From the NCBI GenBank assembly GCA_024742275.1, contig JANSYS010000003.1, forward strand, positions 299,182 to 363,181: a stretch of DNA of 64,000 bases. Reading direction: 5' to 3'. This DNA comes from Alphaproteobacteria bacterium. Its GTDB lineage: Bacteria > Pseudomonadota > Alphaproteobacteria > Thalassobaculales > Thalassobaculaceae. Below the pieces are notes generated by a model that was not told the DNA's origin, searched no databases, and worked only from the letters and a program-made list of their open reading frames with translations. Positions within the stretch are counted from its first letter, which is position 1; the number at the start of each line of letters is the position of its first letter. This document shows, in pieces, positions 7,902-17,488 of this stretch. The position numbers and the translations under genes were made by a program.

Positions 7902-9107
7902 ATGAGCGACGATTCCGGCAAACGCGGCAGCAAGAAACTCGGTCGCGGCCTGTCCGCCCTGCTTGGCGAGGACGAGGACGAGCAGGTACAGCTCGAGCGC
8001 CTGCGCCAGTCCCGGGCGCTGCCCGTCGAGCAGCTCAGCCCCGGCCCGTTCCAACCGCGGCGGCGGTTCGATCCCGAAGAGCTGCGCGAGCTGGCGGAGA
8101 GCATCCGCGAACAGGGCGTGATCCAACCGATCCTCGTCCGCCGGTCGCCCGATGGGGACAATTACCAGATCATCGCCGGCGAGCGCCGGTGGCGCGCCGC
8201 GCAGATGGCTCAGTTGCACGAGGTCCCGGTCCTCATCCGGGAGTTCGACGACCGGACGGCGATGGAGATCGCCCTGGTCGAGAACGTGCAGCGCCGGGAT
8301 CTGTCGCCGCTCGAGGAGGCCGAGGGCTATCGCCGCCTGATCGAGGAATACAGCCACTCCCAGGACGATATCGCCCGGGCGGTCGGTAAGAGCCGCAGCC
8401 ATGTCGCCAACATGATGCGCCTGTTGAACCTGCCGGACGAGGTCCGCGCCCTGCTCGAGGACGGCCAGCTCACCGCGGGCCATGCCCGCGCCTTGCTGTC
8501 GGCCGAGGACCCGTCGGCACTCGCCCGTGAGGTGGTGACGCGAAAGCTGAACGTGCGCGAGACCGAACGCCTGGTGCAGAAGGAGAAGGCTCCTCCCGCG
8601 ACTCAAGCCGCGCCCAAGCAGAAAGATGCCGATACCCGTATCTTGGAGCAGGATCTCTCCGATCGCACAGGTCTAGTGGTAGCGATCACGCATAACGCCG
8701 GATCCGGTGCTGGTAGCGTTACGCTTCGCTACCGAGATCTTGACCAACTCGACCTGATCGTCGAGCGTTTGTCGGCTCACCCGGCCCAGCGACCCGACGC
8801 CTATCTCGCTTCCGGCCCCGACGGAGACCCGGTCATCTCCGATCCTGAGACCGGCGCGGAGATCGAGATCGACACGCCGGAGGATTGGTCAGATCCAACC
8901 CCGGCCGGTGTCGAAGACGTTCCTGACGAAGGATCCCGGCCAACGGCGGCGGATGTCTCCGCAGCGGTGACCGATCAAAAGAGCGGCCCGCCGCCGGCGG
9001 ATCTGGAGGGGATTTCAGATGTGCCGTCAGGGGTAGACGATCCGGCGGAGACCAACTGGGATTTCGACGATGACGACGACGACGATCCGCTCGTGCCAAG
9101 GGCCTGA
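7902..9107 (+). CDS. parB: chromosome partitioning protein ParB with long acidic C-terminal tail
   Basis: ParB binds parS and spreads on DNA as a CTP-dependent clamp. The CTPase/arginine-rich motifs G-E-R-R-W-R-A-A (93-100) and E-N-V-Q-R-R-D-L (127-134) are intact. A helix-turn-helix follows at about 154-176, and the C-terminal dimerisation domain spans about 243-292. Unlike typical ParB of about 290 residues, this one continues for another 109 residues (293-401) of low-complexity, Asp/Glu/Pro-rich sequence. The tail ends in an uninterrupted aspartate run near 391-397. The tail has no domain I recognise. A GGTAGCG inverted repeat sits at 8712-8733. The next gene, holA, converges from the other strand. 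Confidence 0.95.
   Translation: MSDDSGKRGSKKLGRGLSALLGEDEDEQVQLERLRQSRALPVEQLSPGPFQPRRRFDPEELRELAESIREQGVIQPILVRRSPDGDNYQIIAGERRWRAAQMAQLHEVPVLIREFDDRTAMEIALVENVQRRDLSPLEEAEGYRRLIEEYSHSQDDIARAVGKSRSHVANMMRLLNLPDEVRALLEDGQLTAGHARALLSAEDPSALAREVVTRKLNVRETERLVQKEKAPPATQAAPKQKDADTRILEQDLSDRTGLVVAITHNAGSGAGSVTLRYRDLDQLDLIVERLSAHPAQRPDAYLASGPDGDPVISDPETGAEIEIDTPEDWSDPTPAGVEDVPDEGSRPTAADVSAAVTDQKSGPPPADLEGISDVPSGVDDPAETNWDFDDDDDDDPLVPRA
8712..8733. repeat. GGTAGCG inverted repeat in parB
   Basis: GGTAGCG, TTACGCTT, CGCTACC: perfect 7-bp arms. Another direct GGTAGCG is at 8679-8685. The surrounding codons (ACA, CTA, GTA) are unusual for this genome. Confidence 0.5.
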
Positions 9108-9143
9108 GACGGCGACGAGCAGCGCGACATCTATTCGAATAGC

Positions 9144-10196
9144 CTAGCGACGGGCCCCACCGCTTCGGCGCCCGGCCATCACCGCGAGCCGCGCCACGTC
9201 AATCAGTGCCTGGCCGCACTCGGCTTCGTCGGGAAATCCGGTCGTTTTGCAGCGTATTTCCGCTTCGCCCAAGCGCGCGAGTGCGGATGCGAGGCTTCGA
9301 GTGTCCCATCGCGCGGCCTGCCGGGCCATGGCGTCCGCCGTTCGGAAGAACACGGGCGGCCTCAAAGACTTGATGGCATCGGCGGGATTGCGGCCGTCCT
9401 CGACGCGAGCCCGGGCCAGATGCAGACGCTGGAAATAGGTGAGGGCCATGCGCACGATCCGCACCGACGCTTCGCCCTGGCGGAACGCGCGGTTCAGACC
9501 CGTGAGAATGGCGTCCGGTCTGCCGTCGGCGGCCGCCGAGATCACGGAATCGATGTCCAGCGCCGAACTGTCGCCGACCGCCTCAACGACCGTCGCGAGA
9601 TCGACGGTCGATCCTGCTCCCGCCAAAAGGGCAAGTTTTTCCACCTCCATTCGGCTCGCCATCCGGTCTCCGCCCAGATGATCGATGAGGAAGCGCTCTG
9701 CCTCGGGTTCGATCCGAACCGATCCGGCCGCCAGCACATCCCGAACCATGGAAGCGAGGTCCCGACCGCTGTCGGCATAGCAGGGAAGGGCCGCGATATC
9801 CTCGCGCTTCGCCTCGAACAGCTTGCGGAGGCCACCGGACGGCTTGAGATCGCCACCCTCAACGACCAACAGACTGTCGCCCGTGTCGCCCTCAAGAGCA
9901 TTCGCGACAGCATCGGCGTGTGAATCGCGGGCGTTCCGCAGCCTGACCAGGCGCCGTCCGCCCATAAGGGAGCGGGCATGCATTTCGTCGGACAGGCGGG
10001 CCGGATCGCCGGCGGCCTCGTCGCCGTCGAGTTCGCACACATTGAACGGGTCGTCCAGGTTGTCGACGGCGGAGCGTCCGATCGCTTTGGCGAATTCCAG
10101 GACTTTTCCGGTGTCCGGACCGTAGACCAGGACAGCGCGAACCCCCGGCGGCGGGGCCTTGACGAACCGCTCGACACCGTTGGCCGCGACCTTCAT
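9144..10196 (-). CDS. holA: DNA polymerase III subunit delta
   Basis: The 350-residue protein matches the HolA family, the clamp-loader subunit that opens the sliding clamp. The N-terminal K-V-A-A-N-G-V-E-R segment, the V-Y-G-P-D-T-G motif where other AAA proteins have a P-loop, and the three-domain length fit the family. The start at 10196 is taken because LptE stops at 10204 just upstream; the frame continues to 10286 but would overlap lptE. It is the last gene of the minus-strand unit DUF3576-leuS-lptE-holA and converges on parB. Confidence 0.9.
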   Translation of the reverse strand: MKVAANGVERFVKAPPPGVRAVLVYGPDTGKVLEFAKAIGRSAVDNLDDPFNVCELDGDEAAGDPARLSDEMHARSLMGGRRLVRLRNARDSHADAVANALEGDTGDSLLVVEGGDLKPSGGLRKLFEAKREDIAALPCYADSGRDLASMVRDVLAAGSVRIEPEAERFLIDHLGGDRMASRMEVEKLALLAGAGSTVDLATVVEAVGDSSALDIDSVISAAADGRPDAILTGLNRAFRQGEASVRIVRMALTYFQRLHLARARVEDGRNPADAIKSLRPPVFFRTADAMARQAARWDTRSLASALARLGEAEIRCKTTGFPDEAECGQALIDVARLAVMAGRRSGGARR

Positions 10197-10203
10197 CGCC
10201 GGT

Positions 10204-10758
10204 CTAGCCCGACAGCCGGTCGAAAAAGAGAGCGAGACGCAGGCTGATATCCTCGGCCAGTTCGGTAGCGGCCCGCTGACGGGCATCCTTCTCGGCCTGC
10301 AGAATGGCGTATTCGGACGAACTGATCGAGAAGCTGGAGGTGCGCTGGTTCGTCCCTTCCGTTACCGACTCGCCGGAGGAAAGATCGATCAGGCGCCACC
10401 GGGCCTCGACGATGAACTTGGCGAAGGTCGCAGTGGAGTCCCTCAGGATCACAATGTCCGAACGCCGCTCGCTGGCGGAAATCTCAAGGCGATAGCGTGG
10501 TCGCGGAGCGACACCGCGCGGATTGATCCTATCAAGCAGTTCGTTGTGCAGAATCTGTCCGAGCCGATCGGGAATCTGCGCGACATCGACCTCCGGAAAG
10601 CCCTGGTTATAGGCGGTGCTCTCACCCGTTCGTTTGGCATAGAGCGGCTGGAAACCGCACCCCGACAGGGCCACCGCGGCCAAAAGGGCAGATAAGAGGA
10701 CGCCGCGTGAGCCGGCGAACCCGAGCCGAACCATGCGCCTGACGCCGCCGCCGATCAT
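10204..10758 (-). CDS. lptE: LPS assembly lipoprotein LptE
   Basis: LptE plugs the LptD barrel in the outer membrane and helps deliver lipopolysaccharide to the cell surface. The 184-residue product has a lipoprotein signal with hydrophobic core at 18-31 and lipobox L-S-G-C, placing the acylated cysteine at 34. G-F-Q-P-L-Y follows, the usual start of mature LptE. The ATG overlaps the leuS stop by 4 bp, and holA follows after 7 bp. The leuS-lptE-holA order is the conserved one in proteobacteria and supports the call despite weak sequence conservation of this family. Confidence 0.9.
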   Translation of the reverse strand: MIGGGVRRMVRLGFAGSRGVLLSALLAAVALSGCGFQPLYAKRTGESTAYNQGFPEVDVAQIPDRLGQILHNELLDRINPRGVAPRPRYRLEISASERRSDIVILRDSTATFAKFIVEARWRLIDLSSGESVTEGTNQRTSSFSISSSEYAILQAEKDARQRAATELAEDISLRLALFFDRLSG

Positions 10759-13322
10759 GCGACCACGTTGACGATCTTGTTCGGCACCGCGATCACCTTG
10801 CGCGGGTCCTTGCCATCGAGCAGTTTGATCACGTTCGGCTGCGCCAGTGCCTGCTCGATCATCGAGTCCTTGGAACTGTCCTTGGCCATCTCAATGGTCG
10901 CGCGAAGCTTGCCGTTGACCTGAATCGCGATGGTGACCGTCTCGTCCTCCGCCAGGGCCCGATCGGCCTCCGGCCAGGCGGCGGTCGCCAGCATCGTCTC
11001 GTGGCCGAGATGGCGCCACAATTCCTCGCAGATATGCGGCGTCATCGGCGCGAGAAGCCGGATGAGGGTCTCGAAACCGAAGCGCAGAGTCCAGGCCTCG
11101 CCTGCCCCCGTGCCGTTGAGCGCGAAAATCTGATTCGACAGCTCGCGCACCTGGGCGACGGCGCTGTTGAAGCGGAACCGTTCGATACTGTCGGCCACGG
11201 CCAGGATCGCCTTGTGGCAGGCCCGGTGGACCGCCTCGGCCTCGGCGGAAAGCTCCGCAGGCTTCTCGCTCCCGACGGGTGGCAGGGACGTTGGGCACTC
11301 GGTGATCTCGCGCCAAACGCGGTTGATGTAGCGCCAGGCGCCGTCGACGCCCGACTCCGTCCATTCCAGATCCCTCTCGGGCGGGCTGTCGGACAGCATG
11401 AACAGGCGTGCGGTATCGGCCCCGTACCCGTCGATGATGTTGGCCGGATCGACCGTGTTTCGCTTCGACTTGGACATCTTCTCGACGCGGCCGACGGTCA
11501 CCTGTGCACCGCCCTCCACCATCGTCCAATCGCCGCCCTCGCCCTTGGCTACCTCGTCCGGATACAGCCATCGGCCGTCGGGGCTCTTGTAGGTCTCATG
11601 GCAGACCATGCCCTGGGTGACGAGGCCGCTGAACGGTTCGGCAATCGAAAGATAGCCGCAGTCCCGCAGCGCCCGGGTAAAGAACCGGGAGTAAAGGAGG
11701 TGCAACACCGCGTGCTCGACGCCGCCGATATACTGGTCGACCGGCAGCCAATAGTCGACCGCGGTGCGATCAAAGGCGGTCTCGCCCTTGGGATCGGTGA
11801 ATCGGGCGAAATACCAGGAGGATTCGAAGAACGTGTCGAACGTGTCGGTCTCACGCGTCGCCGCGCCGCCGCAACTGGGGCAGCTGGTGTGTTTCCAGGT
11901 CGGATGACGGTCGAGCGGGTTCCCGGGCGTGTCGAATTCGACGTCCTCCGGCAAGGTCACCGGAAGCTGCTCGTCCGGCACCGGGACGACGCCACAGCCC
12001 GCGCAATGGACCATGGGCACGGGGCAGCCCCAATAGCGCTGTCGGGATACGCCCCAGTCGCGCAGCCGCCAGGTGGTGGTCCGTTCTCCCCGGCCGATCT
12101 CCTCGAGGCGGCCGGCGACGGCCGACTTGGCCGCCTCGATCTCCATACCGTCGAGGAAATTGGAATTGTAGATCCGCCCAGGCCCAGTATAGGCCTCGTC
12201 CGCGACCGCAAACTCGGCTGGATCCGCTTCCGGCGGCAGCACGACGGGTAGAACTGGCAGATCGTACTTTCGGGCAAAATCAAGGTCGCGCTGATCGTGC
12301 GCCGGGCAGCCGAAGATCGCTCCGGTGCCGTATTCCATCAGGACGAAATTGGCGACATACACCGGAAGCGTCCTGCCGGGTACGAACGGATGCTCGACCT
12401 CCAGGGAGGTCCGATAGCCGCGCTTCTCGGCGGTTTCGATATCCGCTTCGCTCGTGCCCATCCGGTTGCATTCGGCGATGAAGGCCTGCAGTTCCGCATT
12501 GCCCTCCGCCATCTCCGCCGCAAGCGGATGATTGGCGGAAACCGCGCAGAAACTGGCACCGAAGAGCGTGTCCGGACGGGTGGTGAAGACCTCGAGGCTA
12601 TCGTCACGACCCGCAAGCTGGAAACGGACCCGTGCGCCTTCCGAGCGGCCGATCCAGTTGTGCTGCATCAACCGAACCTTGTCCGGCCATCTCCCCTCGA
12701 GACCCTCCAGTGCGCCGAGGAGATCCTCGGCATACTCGGTGATCTTCAGGAACCACTGGTTCAGTTTTCGCTTCTCGACCGGCGCGCCGGAGCGCCACCC
12801 TTTGCCGTCGATCACCTGCTCGTTCGCGAGCACGGTGTTCTCCACCGGATCCCAGTTGACCCAGCTCTCCTTGCGGTAGGCGAGACCGGCCTTGACGAAA
12901 TCCAGGAACATCTTCTGTTCGTGGCGATAGTAGCTCGGATCGCAGGTTGCGACCTCGCGCCGCCAGTCGTAACTGAGGCCCATGCCCTTGAGCTGGTCCC
13001 GCATGGCGCCGATGTTCTCGTGGGTCCATTTGTTCGGATGGACGCCGCGTTCGATCGCTGCGTTCTCAGCCGGCAAGCCGAAGGCGTCCCAGCCCATGGG
13101 ATGCAGAACGTTGAAGCCGCGCGCCGTCTTGTAGCGCGCCACGACGTCGCCCAGCGTGTAGTTGCGGACATGGCCCATATGGATCCGTCCGGACGGATAA
13201 GGGAACATCTCCAGGACGTAGTATTTCGGCCGGGACGGATCCGCCTCGACCTCGAAACACCCGTCTTCCGCCCAGCGAGACTGCCACCGGGCCTCGGTTT
13301 CCTTGACGTTGTACCGCGCCAT
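10755..13322 (-). CDS. leuS: leucine--tRNA ligase
   Basis: This class I aminoacyl-tRNA synthetase charges tRNA-Leu. The 855-residue protein has H-M-G-H at residues 48-51 and K-M-S-K-S at 615-619. Between them are the CP1 editing domain and a zinc-site-like region with paired cysteines (C-A-G-C and C-P-S-C). Length is typical of the bacterial type. The ATG at 13322 is the natural N-terminus (M-A-R-Y-N). It lies 79 bp downstream of the DUF3576 gene and is translationally coupled to lptE. Confidence 0.97.
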   Translation of the reverse strand: MARYNVKETEARWQSRWAEDGCFEVEADPSRPKYYVLEMFPYPSGRIHMGHVRNYTLGDVVARYKTARGFNVLHPMGWDAFGLPAENAAIERGVHPNKWTHENIGAMRDQLKGMGLSYDWRREVATCDPSYYRHEQKMFLDFVKAGLAYRKESWVNWDPVENTVLANEQVIDGKGWRSGAPVEKRKLNQWFLKITEYAEDLLGALEGLEGRWPDKVRLMQHNWIGRSEGARVRFQLAGRDDSLEVFTTRPDTLFGASFCAVSANHPLAAEMAEGNAELQAFIAECNRMGTSEADIETAEKRGYRTSLEVEHPFVPGRTLPVYVANFVLMEYGTGAIFGCPAHDQRDLDFARKYDLPVLPVVLPPEADPAEFAVADEAYTGPGRIYNSNFLDGMEIEAAKSAVAGRLEEIGRGERTTTWRLRDWGVSRQRYWGCPVPMVHCAGCGVVPVPDEQLPVTLPEDVEFDTPGNPLDRHPTWKHTSCPSCGGAATRETDTFDTFFESSWYFARFTDPKGETAFDRTAVDYWLPVDQYIGGVEHAVLHLLYSRFFTRALRDCGYLSIAEPFSGLVTQGMVCHETYKSPDGRWLYPDEVAKGEGGDWTMVEGGAQVTVGRVEKMSKSKRNTVDPANIIDGYGADTARLFMLSDSPPERDLEWTESGVDGAWRYINRVWREITECPTSLPPVGSEKPAELSAEAEAVHRACHKAILAVADSIERFRFNSAVAQVRELSNQIFALNGTGAGEAWTLRFGFETLIRLLAPMTPHICEELWRHLGHETMLATAAWPEADRALAEDETVTIAIQVNGKLRATIEMAKDSSKDSMIEQALAQPNVIKLLDGKDPRKVIAVPNKIVNVVA

Positions 13323-13401
13323 GACGTGCTGCTTTCTCGATAACGACGTGGGCCGCGCTGCTAAAGCGCGCTTACCGACCGCGATTGTTCATACACCCGG
13401 C

Positions 13402-13953
13402 CTACTGCGACACCTGCTGAATCCGGAGCTGGCGAGCCCGGGTGAGGATCGTGTTTTCAAGATCCTTCCCGAGTCCCTCTTCAACCGCGGCGTCCCGCCA
13501 ATCCCCGACGCCACTGCGCGTCTGGCGGAAGACATTCGCCCGGATGCCGTCAGATCGGAGAGCGCGGTCGAGAATATATACGGTCACCTTGAACCGTTCG
13601 TTCGGGCTCTCGGGCGGATTGTACCAGTCGGTGATGATCACACCGCCGAACGGATCGGCCGATGCAAGCGGAAGAAAAGACAGCGTATCGAGGGATGCCC
13701 GCCACAAGAAGGCATTCACCGCGACACCGCCGCCGCCGGTTTGCCCGGTTCCCTCGTCCGACCCCAGAGAAAACAAATCAAAGCCGCTGGGCCCTGCAAG
13801 GCTCTCCGGTTTTTGGTAGGTCGGGAGGCCGTCGGCCCCCTTCGTCGGGTACTCGTACTCGACCGGAATATCGGATCCGCACGCGCTCAACGCGAAAAGC
13901 GCGAGCAGGCTTGCGGCTATGCTTGTCACCAGGCTTGATCGAGAACCGGTCAT
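13402..13953 (-). CDS. DUF3576 domain lipoprotein
   Basis: A small predicted lipoprotein of 183 residues with lipobox L-S-A-C (acylated Cys25) and the C-terminal region of the DUF3576 family, which in alphaproteobacteria commonly precedes leuS. The body includes the segments N-A-F-L-W-R-A-S-L-D and V-I-I-T-D-W-Y, recognisable from the family. The function is unknown. A GTG immediately before the ATG (13956) is an equally possible start. The position at the head of an operon with lptE suggests an envelope role, but that is inference. Confidence 0.8.
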   Translation of the reverse strand: MTGSRSSLVTSIAASLLALFALSACGSDIPVEYEYPTKGADGLPTYQKPESLAGPSGFDLFSLGSDEGTGQTGGGGVAVNAFLWRASLDTLSFLPLASADPFGGVIITDWYNPPESPNERFKVTVYILDRALRSDGIRANVFRQTRSGVGDWRDAAVEEGLGKDLENTILTRARQLRIQQVSQ

Positions 13954-14250
13954 CACACCACTTGTCCCAAGGTCATCGCCATCTGTTTACCCATGCCGGC
14001 GCCCCGGCGCAATGATCGCGCTCTGCGATCGCCCCGCCGATTGGGGCGTTGCGCGCGCCCTTCAGCCCCAAGGGTGTTGTGGCAATTTCGCCACATTGAG
14101 ACAGTTTTGCAATCCCGGTCGCGTCAGCCGAGTTGACGGTTGTCCATCGTGGCCTGTAGCAATGGCCATCGGTCAGGGATTGCGGGCGTGCTGTTTCGTG
14201 TTTCCAGTTTGACCGTAGACCCAAAACACCTCGAACTCGGGAGATGGGGA
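13954..14250. promoter_or_regulatory. intergenic region between DUF3576 and the porin, probable porin promoter
   Basis: This 297-bp divergent region has no gene. It holds a possible sigma-70-like pair, TTGACG at 14133-14138 and TAGCAA at 14157-14162 (18-bp spacing). A short inverted repeat, GTGGC-N6-GCCAC, lies at 14079-14094, and GCCCC/GGGGC arms near 14028-14047. Either repeat could be an operator. None of this is verified. Confidence 0.35.
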
Positions 14251-15315
14251 ATGAAAAAGGTTCTTCTCGGCTCGACGGCCCTCGTTGCCGCCGGCCTGAT
14301 CGCTGCCCCCTCCGCCATGGCCGCTGAGCGGATCCAGGTGGGGGTTGGTGGTTACATGGAGCAGTGGTTCGGCTACAGCTCCGTCGACCAGGACGCCAGC
14401 ACGCGCGACGTGGACGGCTTCGACGTCAAGTCCGACTCCGAAATTCACTTCAAGGGCTCGACCACCCTGGACAACGGCATCGAGTTCGGTGTGAACGTCC
14501 AGCTCGAGGCCAACAGCAACTCGGGCGATCAGATCGACGAGTCCTACATGATCATCAAGGGCTCGTTCGGTGAGATCAACATCGGTTCCGAAAACTCGGC
14601 GATGTACAAGATGCACTACGCCCCGAGCGACTTCGGTATCGGCATCAACTCCGGTGACCAGGGCGACTGGGCTGCGCTTTCGGGCAGCGGCATCTCCAAC
14701 TCGGGTTACTTCCGCGGCGTTCTGGGTTCGACCTACATCGAGCCGAACCGCGCCAACGACTCCGAGAAGCTGACGTACTACACCCCGCGTTTCGCTGGCT
14801 TCCAGATCGGTGCGTCCTACTCGCCGGACACCAACCAGGACAACAACGGCCCGGTTGACCGGAACACCGGCGTGTCCGACATGGTCGCGTTCGGCCTGAA
14901 CTACACCGGCGACTTCAGCGGCGTGTCGATCGGCGCGTCCCTGGGTTACGGCACGTTCCTGGAGTCCGCTTCGGGCACCAACGAGCCGGAAGCCATCAAC
15001 GCTGGCCTGACCATCGGCTTCGGTGGCTTCGGCATCGGCGGTTCCTGGGCGAATGCTGACGACAGCAACGCCGATGGCGACGCCTACAACCTCGGCGTTT
15101 CCTACTCGACCGGTCCGTTCGGCGTCAGCCTGACCTACTTCAACGGCGACGTTGAGGGCGGCACCGAGCAGAACACTTACCACCTCTCCGGTAAGTATGC
15201 TCTGGGCCCGGGCGTCTCCGCCAACGCGACCCTCGGTTACGCCGAGTTCGAGAGCAACACCGGCGCCGAGATCGACGCGACCTACCTCGTTACCGGTATC
15301 CGTCTGTCCTTCTAA
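14251..15315 (+). CDS. outer membrane porin, gram-negative porin family
   Basis: A 354-residue general-diffusion-type porin. The signal peptide (1-24) ends in A-M-A before A-E-R-I. The mature part alternates aromatic and polar residues as in 16-strand barrels, has many acidic loops and D/N/G-rich turns, and ends in the outer-membrane sorting signal ...G-I-R-L-S-F with terminal Phe. Codon use is strongly biased to C-ending codons, as expected for a highly expressed gene. A good ribosome site, GGGAGATGGGGA, precedes the ATG at 14251; upstream in-frame starts give no signal peptide. A strong intrinsic terminator follows. The gene is probably monocistronic and abundant. Confidence 0.93.
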   Translation: MKKVLLGSTALVAAGLIAAPSAMAAERIQVGVGGYMEQWFGYSSVDQDASTRDVDGFDVKSDSEIHFKGSTTLDNGIEFGVNVQLEANSNSGDQIDESYMIIKGSFGEINIGSENSAMYKMHYAPSDFGIGINSGDQGDWAALSGSGISNSGYFRGVLGSTYIEPNRANDSEKLTYYTPRFAGFQIGASYSPDTNQDNNGPVDRNTGVSDMVAFGLNYTGDFSGVSIGASLGYGTFLESASGTNEPEAINAGLTIGFGGFGIGGSWANADDSNADGDAYNLGVSYSTGPFGVSLTYFNGDVEGGTEQNTYHLSGKYALGPGVSANATLGYAEFESNTGAEIDATYLVTGIRLSF

Positions 15316-15338
15316 TCCAGAAGACAGTCCGATCCATG

Positions 15339-15371
15339 GGGAGCCGCCTTCGGGCGGCTCCCTTCTTTTTT
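15339..15371 (+). terminator. intrinsic terminator of the porin gene
   Basis: Perfect 10-bp stem GGGAGCCGCC / GGCGGCTCCC with a TTCG tetraloop, followed by TTCTTTTTT. It lies 23 bp after the porin stop. Confidence 0.93.
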
Positions 15372-15434
15372 GCGCCCGGATAGGGTATCGGTTGAGCCGT
15401 CTTCCCTCTGCCATCGACCGAACCCAAGGCTCCC

Positions 15435-16631
15435 ATGACCGACGTCACCTTCGATCGGCTCTTCCGCGGTATCGACCGCGGAACCTTCCTCGACCAGTAT
15501 TTCGACAAAGCCCCGTACTATGAAGCCGGGGCGGTTTCCGATGTCGCGCGGATCTTCTCCTGGGCCCGGATGAACGACCTGCTGGAACGCCCGAAACTCT
15601 GGGATGCTTCGACGGTCGAAATGGCCCTGGACGGCAAGGTCCTGCCGCCGCCGCAGTATTGCCGGCCCGGCCACGACCGCCAGGGCCATCAGGGGCTGCG
15701 CCCCGACCGCGGAAAGGTGACCGCGCTGCTTCAGAAGGGCGCGACCTTCGTTCTCGATTTCCTGGAGGGCGTCGATCCCGAGGTATCCTCGGTTGCCCGC
15801 GCGCTGGAACGGCTGACCGGCGCCAATACCTCCTGCAACGCCTACTGCTCCTGGAAAGCCGTCCGCGGCTATGCTTCGCACTTCGACTGTATGGACGTCT
15901 TCGCCCTGCAGATCGAAGGAGAGAAGACCTGGAACCTCTATGAAGGCCGCTTCCCCGAAGCCGCCTTCGTGCCGGGGAGTCGTTCGTCGGATTTCACCGC
16001 CGAGCAGCACGATCGGATGAAAGGCAAGCTGGCCCGGCAGGTGACCACCCGTCCGGGCGACATTCTGTACCTGCCGAGGGGCCTGTACCACGACGCGCTG
16101 GCGACCGACACGGCGTCGCTGCATCTGTCCTTCGGCTCGACGCCGGCGGTCGGCGTGGCCGTCCTCGAAATGCTTGCCCGCGAAATGCAGGGTCAGGAGT
16201 ATTTCCGCAAGCGCCTGCCCCATTTCGAAGATCGCGCCGCCCTTGCCGCCTACCTCCAGGGCATTGGCCAGACGGTCAACAAGGTGCTGGCCGACCCGGC
16301 CTTCCACGAGTTCGTCGCCGCATTCCAGAAGGACCGCATCTTCGACAAGGTCAGCGAGTACCGCTTCCCCGAGCGGGAAGCGGACGGTTACTTCTTCGTC
16401 TCGCGTCACGCGCCGGAGATCGCGCGGAGCGACGCCGGATTGACCGTGACGCACCAGGGCGCGGCGTTTCAACTCCCGGCAGCGGATCACGAAATGCTCG
16501 CCTGGATCCTCGAACGGGAGGATTTCTGGCTTTCCCAACTCTCCGCCGCCCACGGTCAACGCGGTGAAGCCGGACGTCAGCTCATCCAGACGCTGATTCA
16601 GCACCGGGTCGTCTTTCCGGTTCAGGTCTAA
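15435..16631 (+). CDS. JmjC/cupin-type 2-oxoglutarate oxygenase (ribosomal oxygenase-like)
   Basis: The 398-residue protein resembles the JmjC hydroxylases of the RoxA/MINA53 (cupin 4) group, Fe(II)/2-oxoglutarate enzymes that hydroxylate protein side chains. The iron facial triad is visible as H149-x-D151 in S-H-F-D, with the distal His219 in L-Y-H-D-A-L. A lysine in E-G-E-K-T-W at about 164 fits the 2OG-binding lysine. A C-terminal winged-helix-like region follows the double-stranded beta helix. The stop is 4 bp before a sulfotransferase gene, and a second sulfotransferase follows, so the three probably form one unit. The substrate is unknown; in E. coli the homologue acts on ribosomal protein L16, which is not encoded here. 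Confidence 0.82.
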   Translation: MTDVTFDRLFRGIDRGTFLDQYFDKAPYYEAGAVSDVARIFSWARMNDLLERPKLWDASTVEMALDGKVLPPPQYCRPGHDRQGHQGLRPDRGKVTALLQKGATFVLDFLEGVDPEVSSVARALERLTGANTSCNAYCSWKAVRGYASHFDCMDVFALQIEGEKTWNLYEGRFPEAAFVPGSRSSDFTAEQHDRMKGKLARQVTTRPGDILYLPRGLYHDALATDTASLHLSFGSTPAVGVAVLEMLAREMQGQEYFRKRLPHFEDRAALAAYLQGIGQTVNKVLADPAFHEFVAAFQKDRIFDKVSEYRFPEREADGYFFVSRHAPEIARSDAGLTVTHQGAAFQLPAADHEMLAWILEREDFWLSQLSAAHGQRGEAGRQLIQTLIQHRVVFPVQV

Positions 16632-16635
16632 ATTC

Positions 16636-17484
16636 ATGTCGGGCGGTATTCTCTGGCTTGCGTCCTACCCGAAGTCGGGCAACACCTGGGTCCGGATCTT
16701 TTTGGAGAACCTATTCCTCAACCCGGCGGAGCCGGTCTCCATCAACGAGCTGAACGTCGTTTCCTTCGGCGATGCCCAGCGCCACCTCTATCAGTCGCTG
16801 ACACAGCGGCCGATCGAGGAAATGAGCGACGTCGAATTGAATGCCCTGCGGCCGGTGCTGCAGGAGAAGCTGGCGAGCCGATCGGAAACCTCGATCGTCA
16901 AGACCCACAACCGTATCGGGTTCGTGGACGATATCCCGGTCATCAGCCTCGATCACACCATGGGCGCGATCTACGTCGTCCGTAACGTGTTCGACGTCGC
17001 GGTGTCCTTCGCCGCGCACTACAACGGGGCAATGGACGACGTCGTGGACGGACTGTGCCGGGAAACGATGCACACGCCGACGACCCAGGCCGCGATCATC
17101 CAATACCTGGGTCCTTGGGGAGAGCACTATCGGAGTTGGACCGGCGTTCCCGGTTTCGAGCCGCTGGTCTTGCGTTACGAGGACCTGCGTGCGCGGCCGT
17201 TCAAGGAGTTCTCGCGGATCGTCAAATTCCTCAACGTTCCCGCCACCCCGGAGCGGATCAAGAAGGCGATCCGCTTCAGCAACTTCGACGAGGTCTCCCG
17301 ACAGGAGAAGCAGCGCGGGTTTCGGGAGCGGGTGCGGGAAGATCAGACGTTCTTCCGCCAGGGCAAGGTCGGTGGCTGGCGCAACACCCTGTCGGAGGAC
17401 CATGTCGCACGGCTGATCGACGTTCATGGCGACGTTCTTCGCGACCTCCGCTATATCGACAAACGCGGCAAGCCGACGGTCTGA
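16636..17484 (+). CDS. sulfotransferase (PAPS-dependent)
   Basis: A cytosolic-type sulfotransferase of 282 residues that would transfer sulfate from PAPS to a hydroxyl or amine. The 5'-phosphosulfate loop Y-P-K-S-G-N-T-W is at 11-18. The likely catalytic histidine is His91 in K-T-H-N, the 3'-phosphate site R-N-V-F-D-V-A-V-S is at 116-124, and the R-Q-G-K-V-G-G-W motif at 241-248 matches the family R-x-G-x-x-G-x-W signature. All key elements are present, so it is probably active. It lies 4 bp after the JmjC oxygenase and 4 bp before the TPR-sulfotransferase. The acceptor is unknown. Confidence 0.9.
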   Translation: MSGGILWLASYPKSGNTWVRIFLENLFLNPAEPVSINELNVVSFGDAQRHLYQSLTQRPIEEMSDVELNALRPVLQEKLASRSETSIVKTHNRIGFVDDIPVISLDHTMGAIYVVRNVFDVAVSFAAHYNGAMDDVVDGLCRETMHTPTTQAAIIQYLGPWGEHYRSWTGVPGFEPLVLRYEDLRARPFKEFSRIVKFLNVPATPERIKKAIRFSNFDEVSRQEKQRGFRERVREDQTFFRQGKVGGWRNTLSEDHVARLIDVHGDVLRDLRYIDKRGKPTV

Positions 17485-17488
17485 CGTC

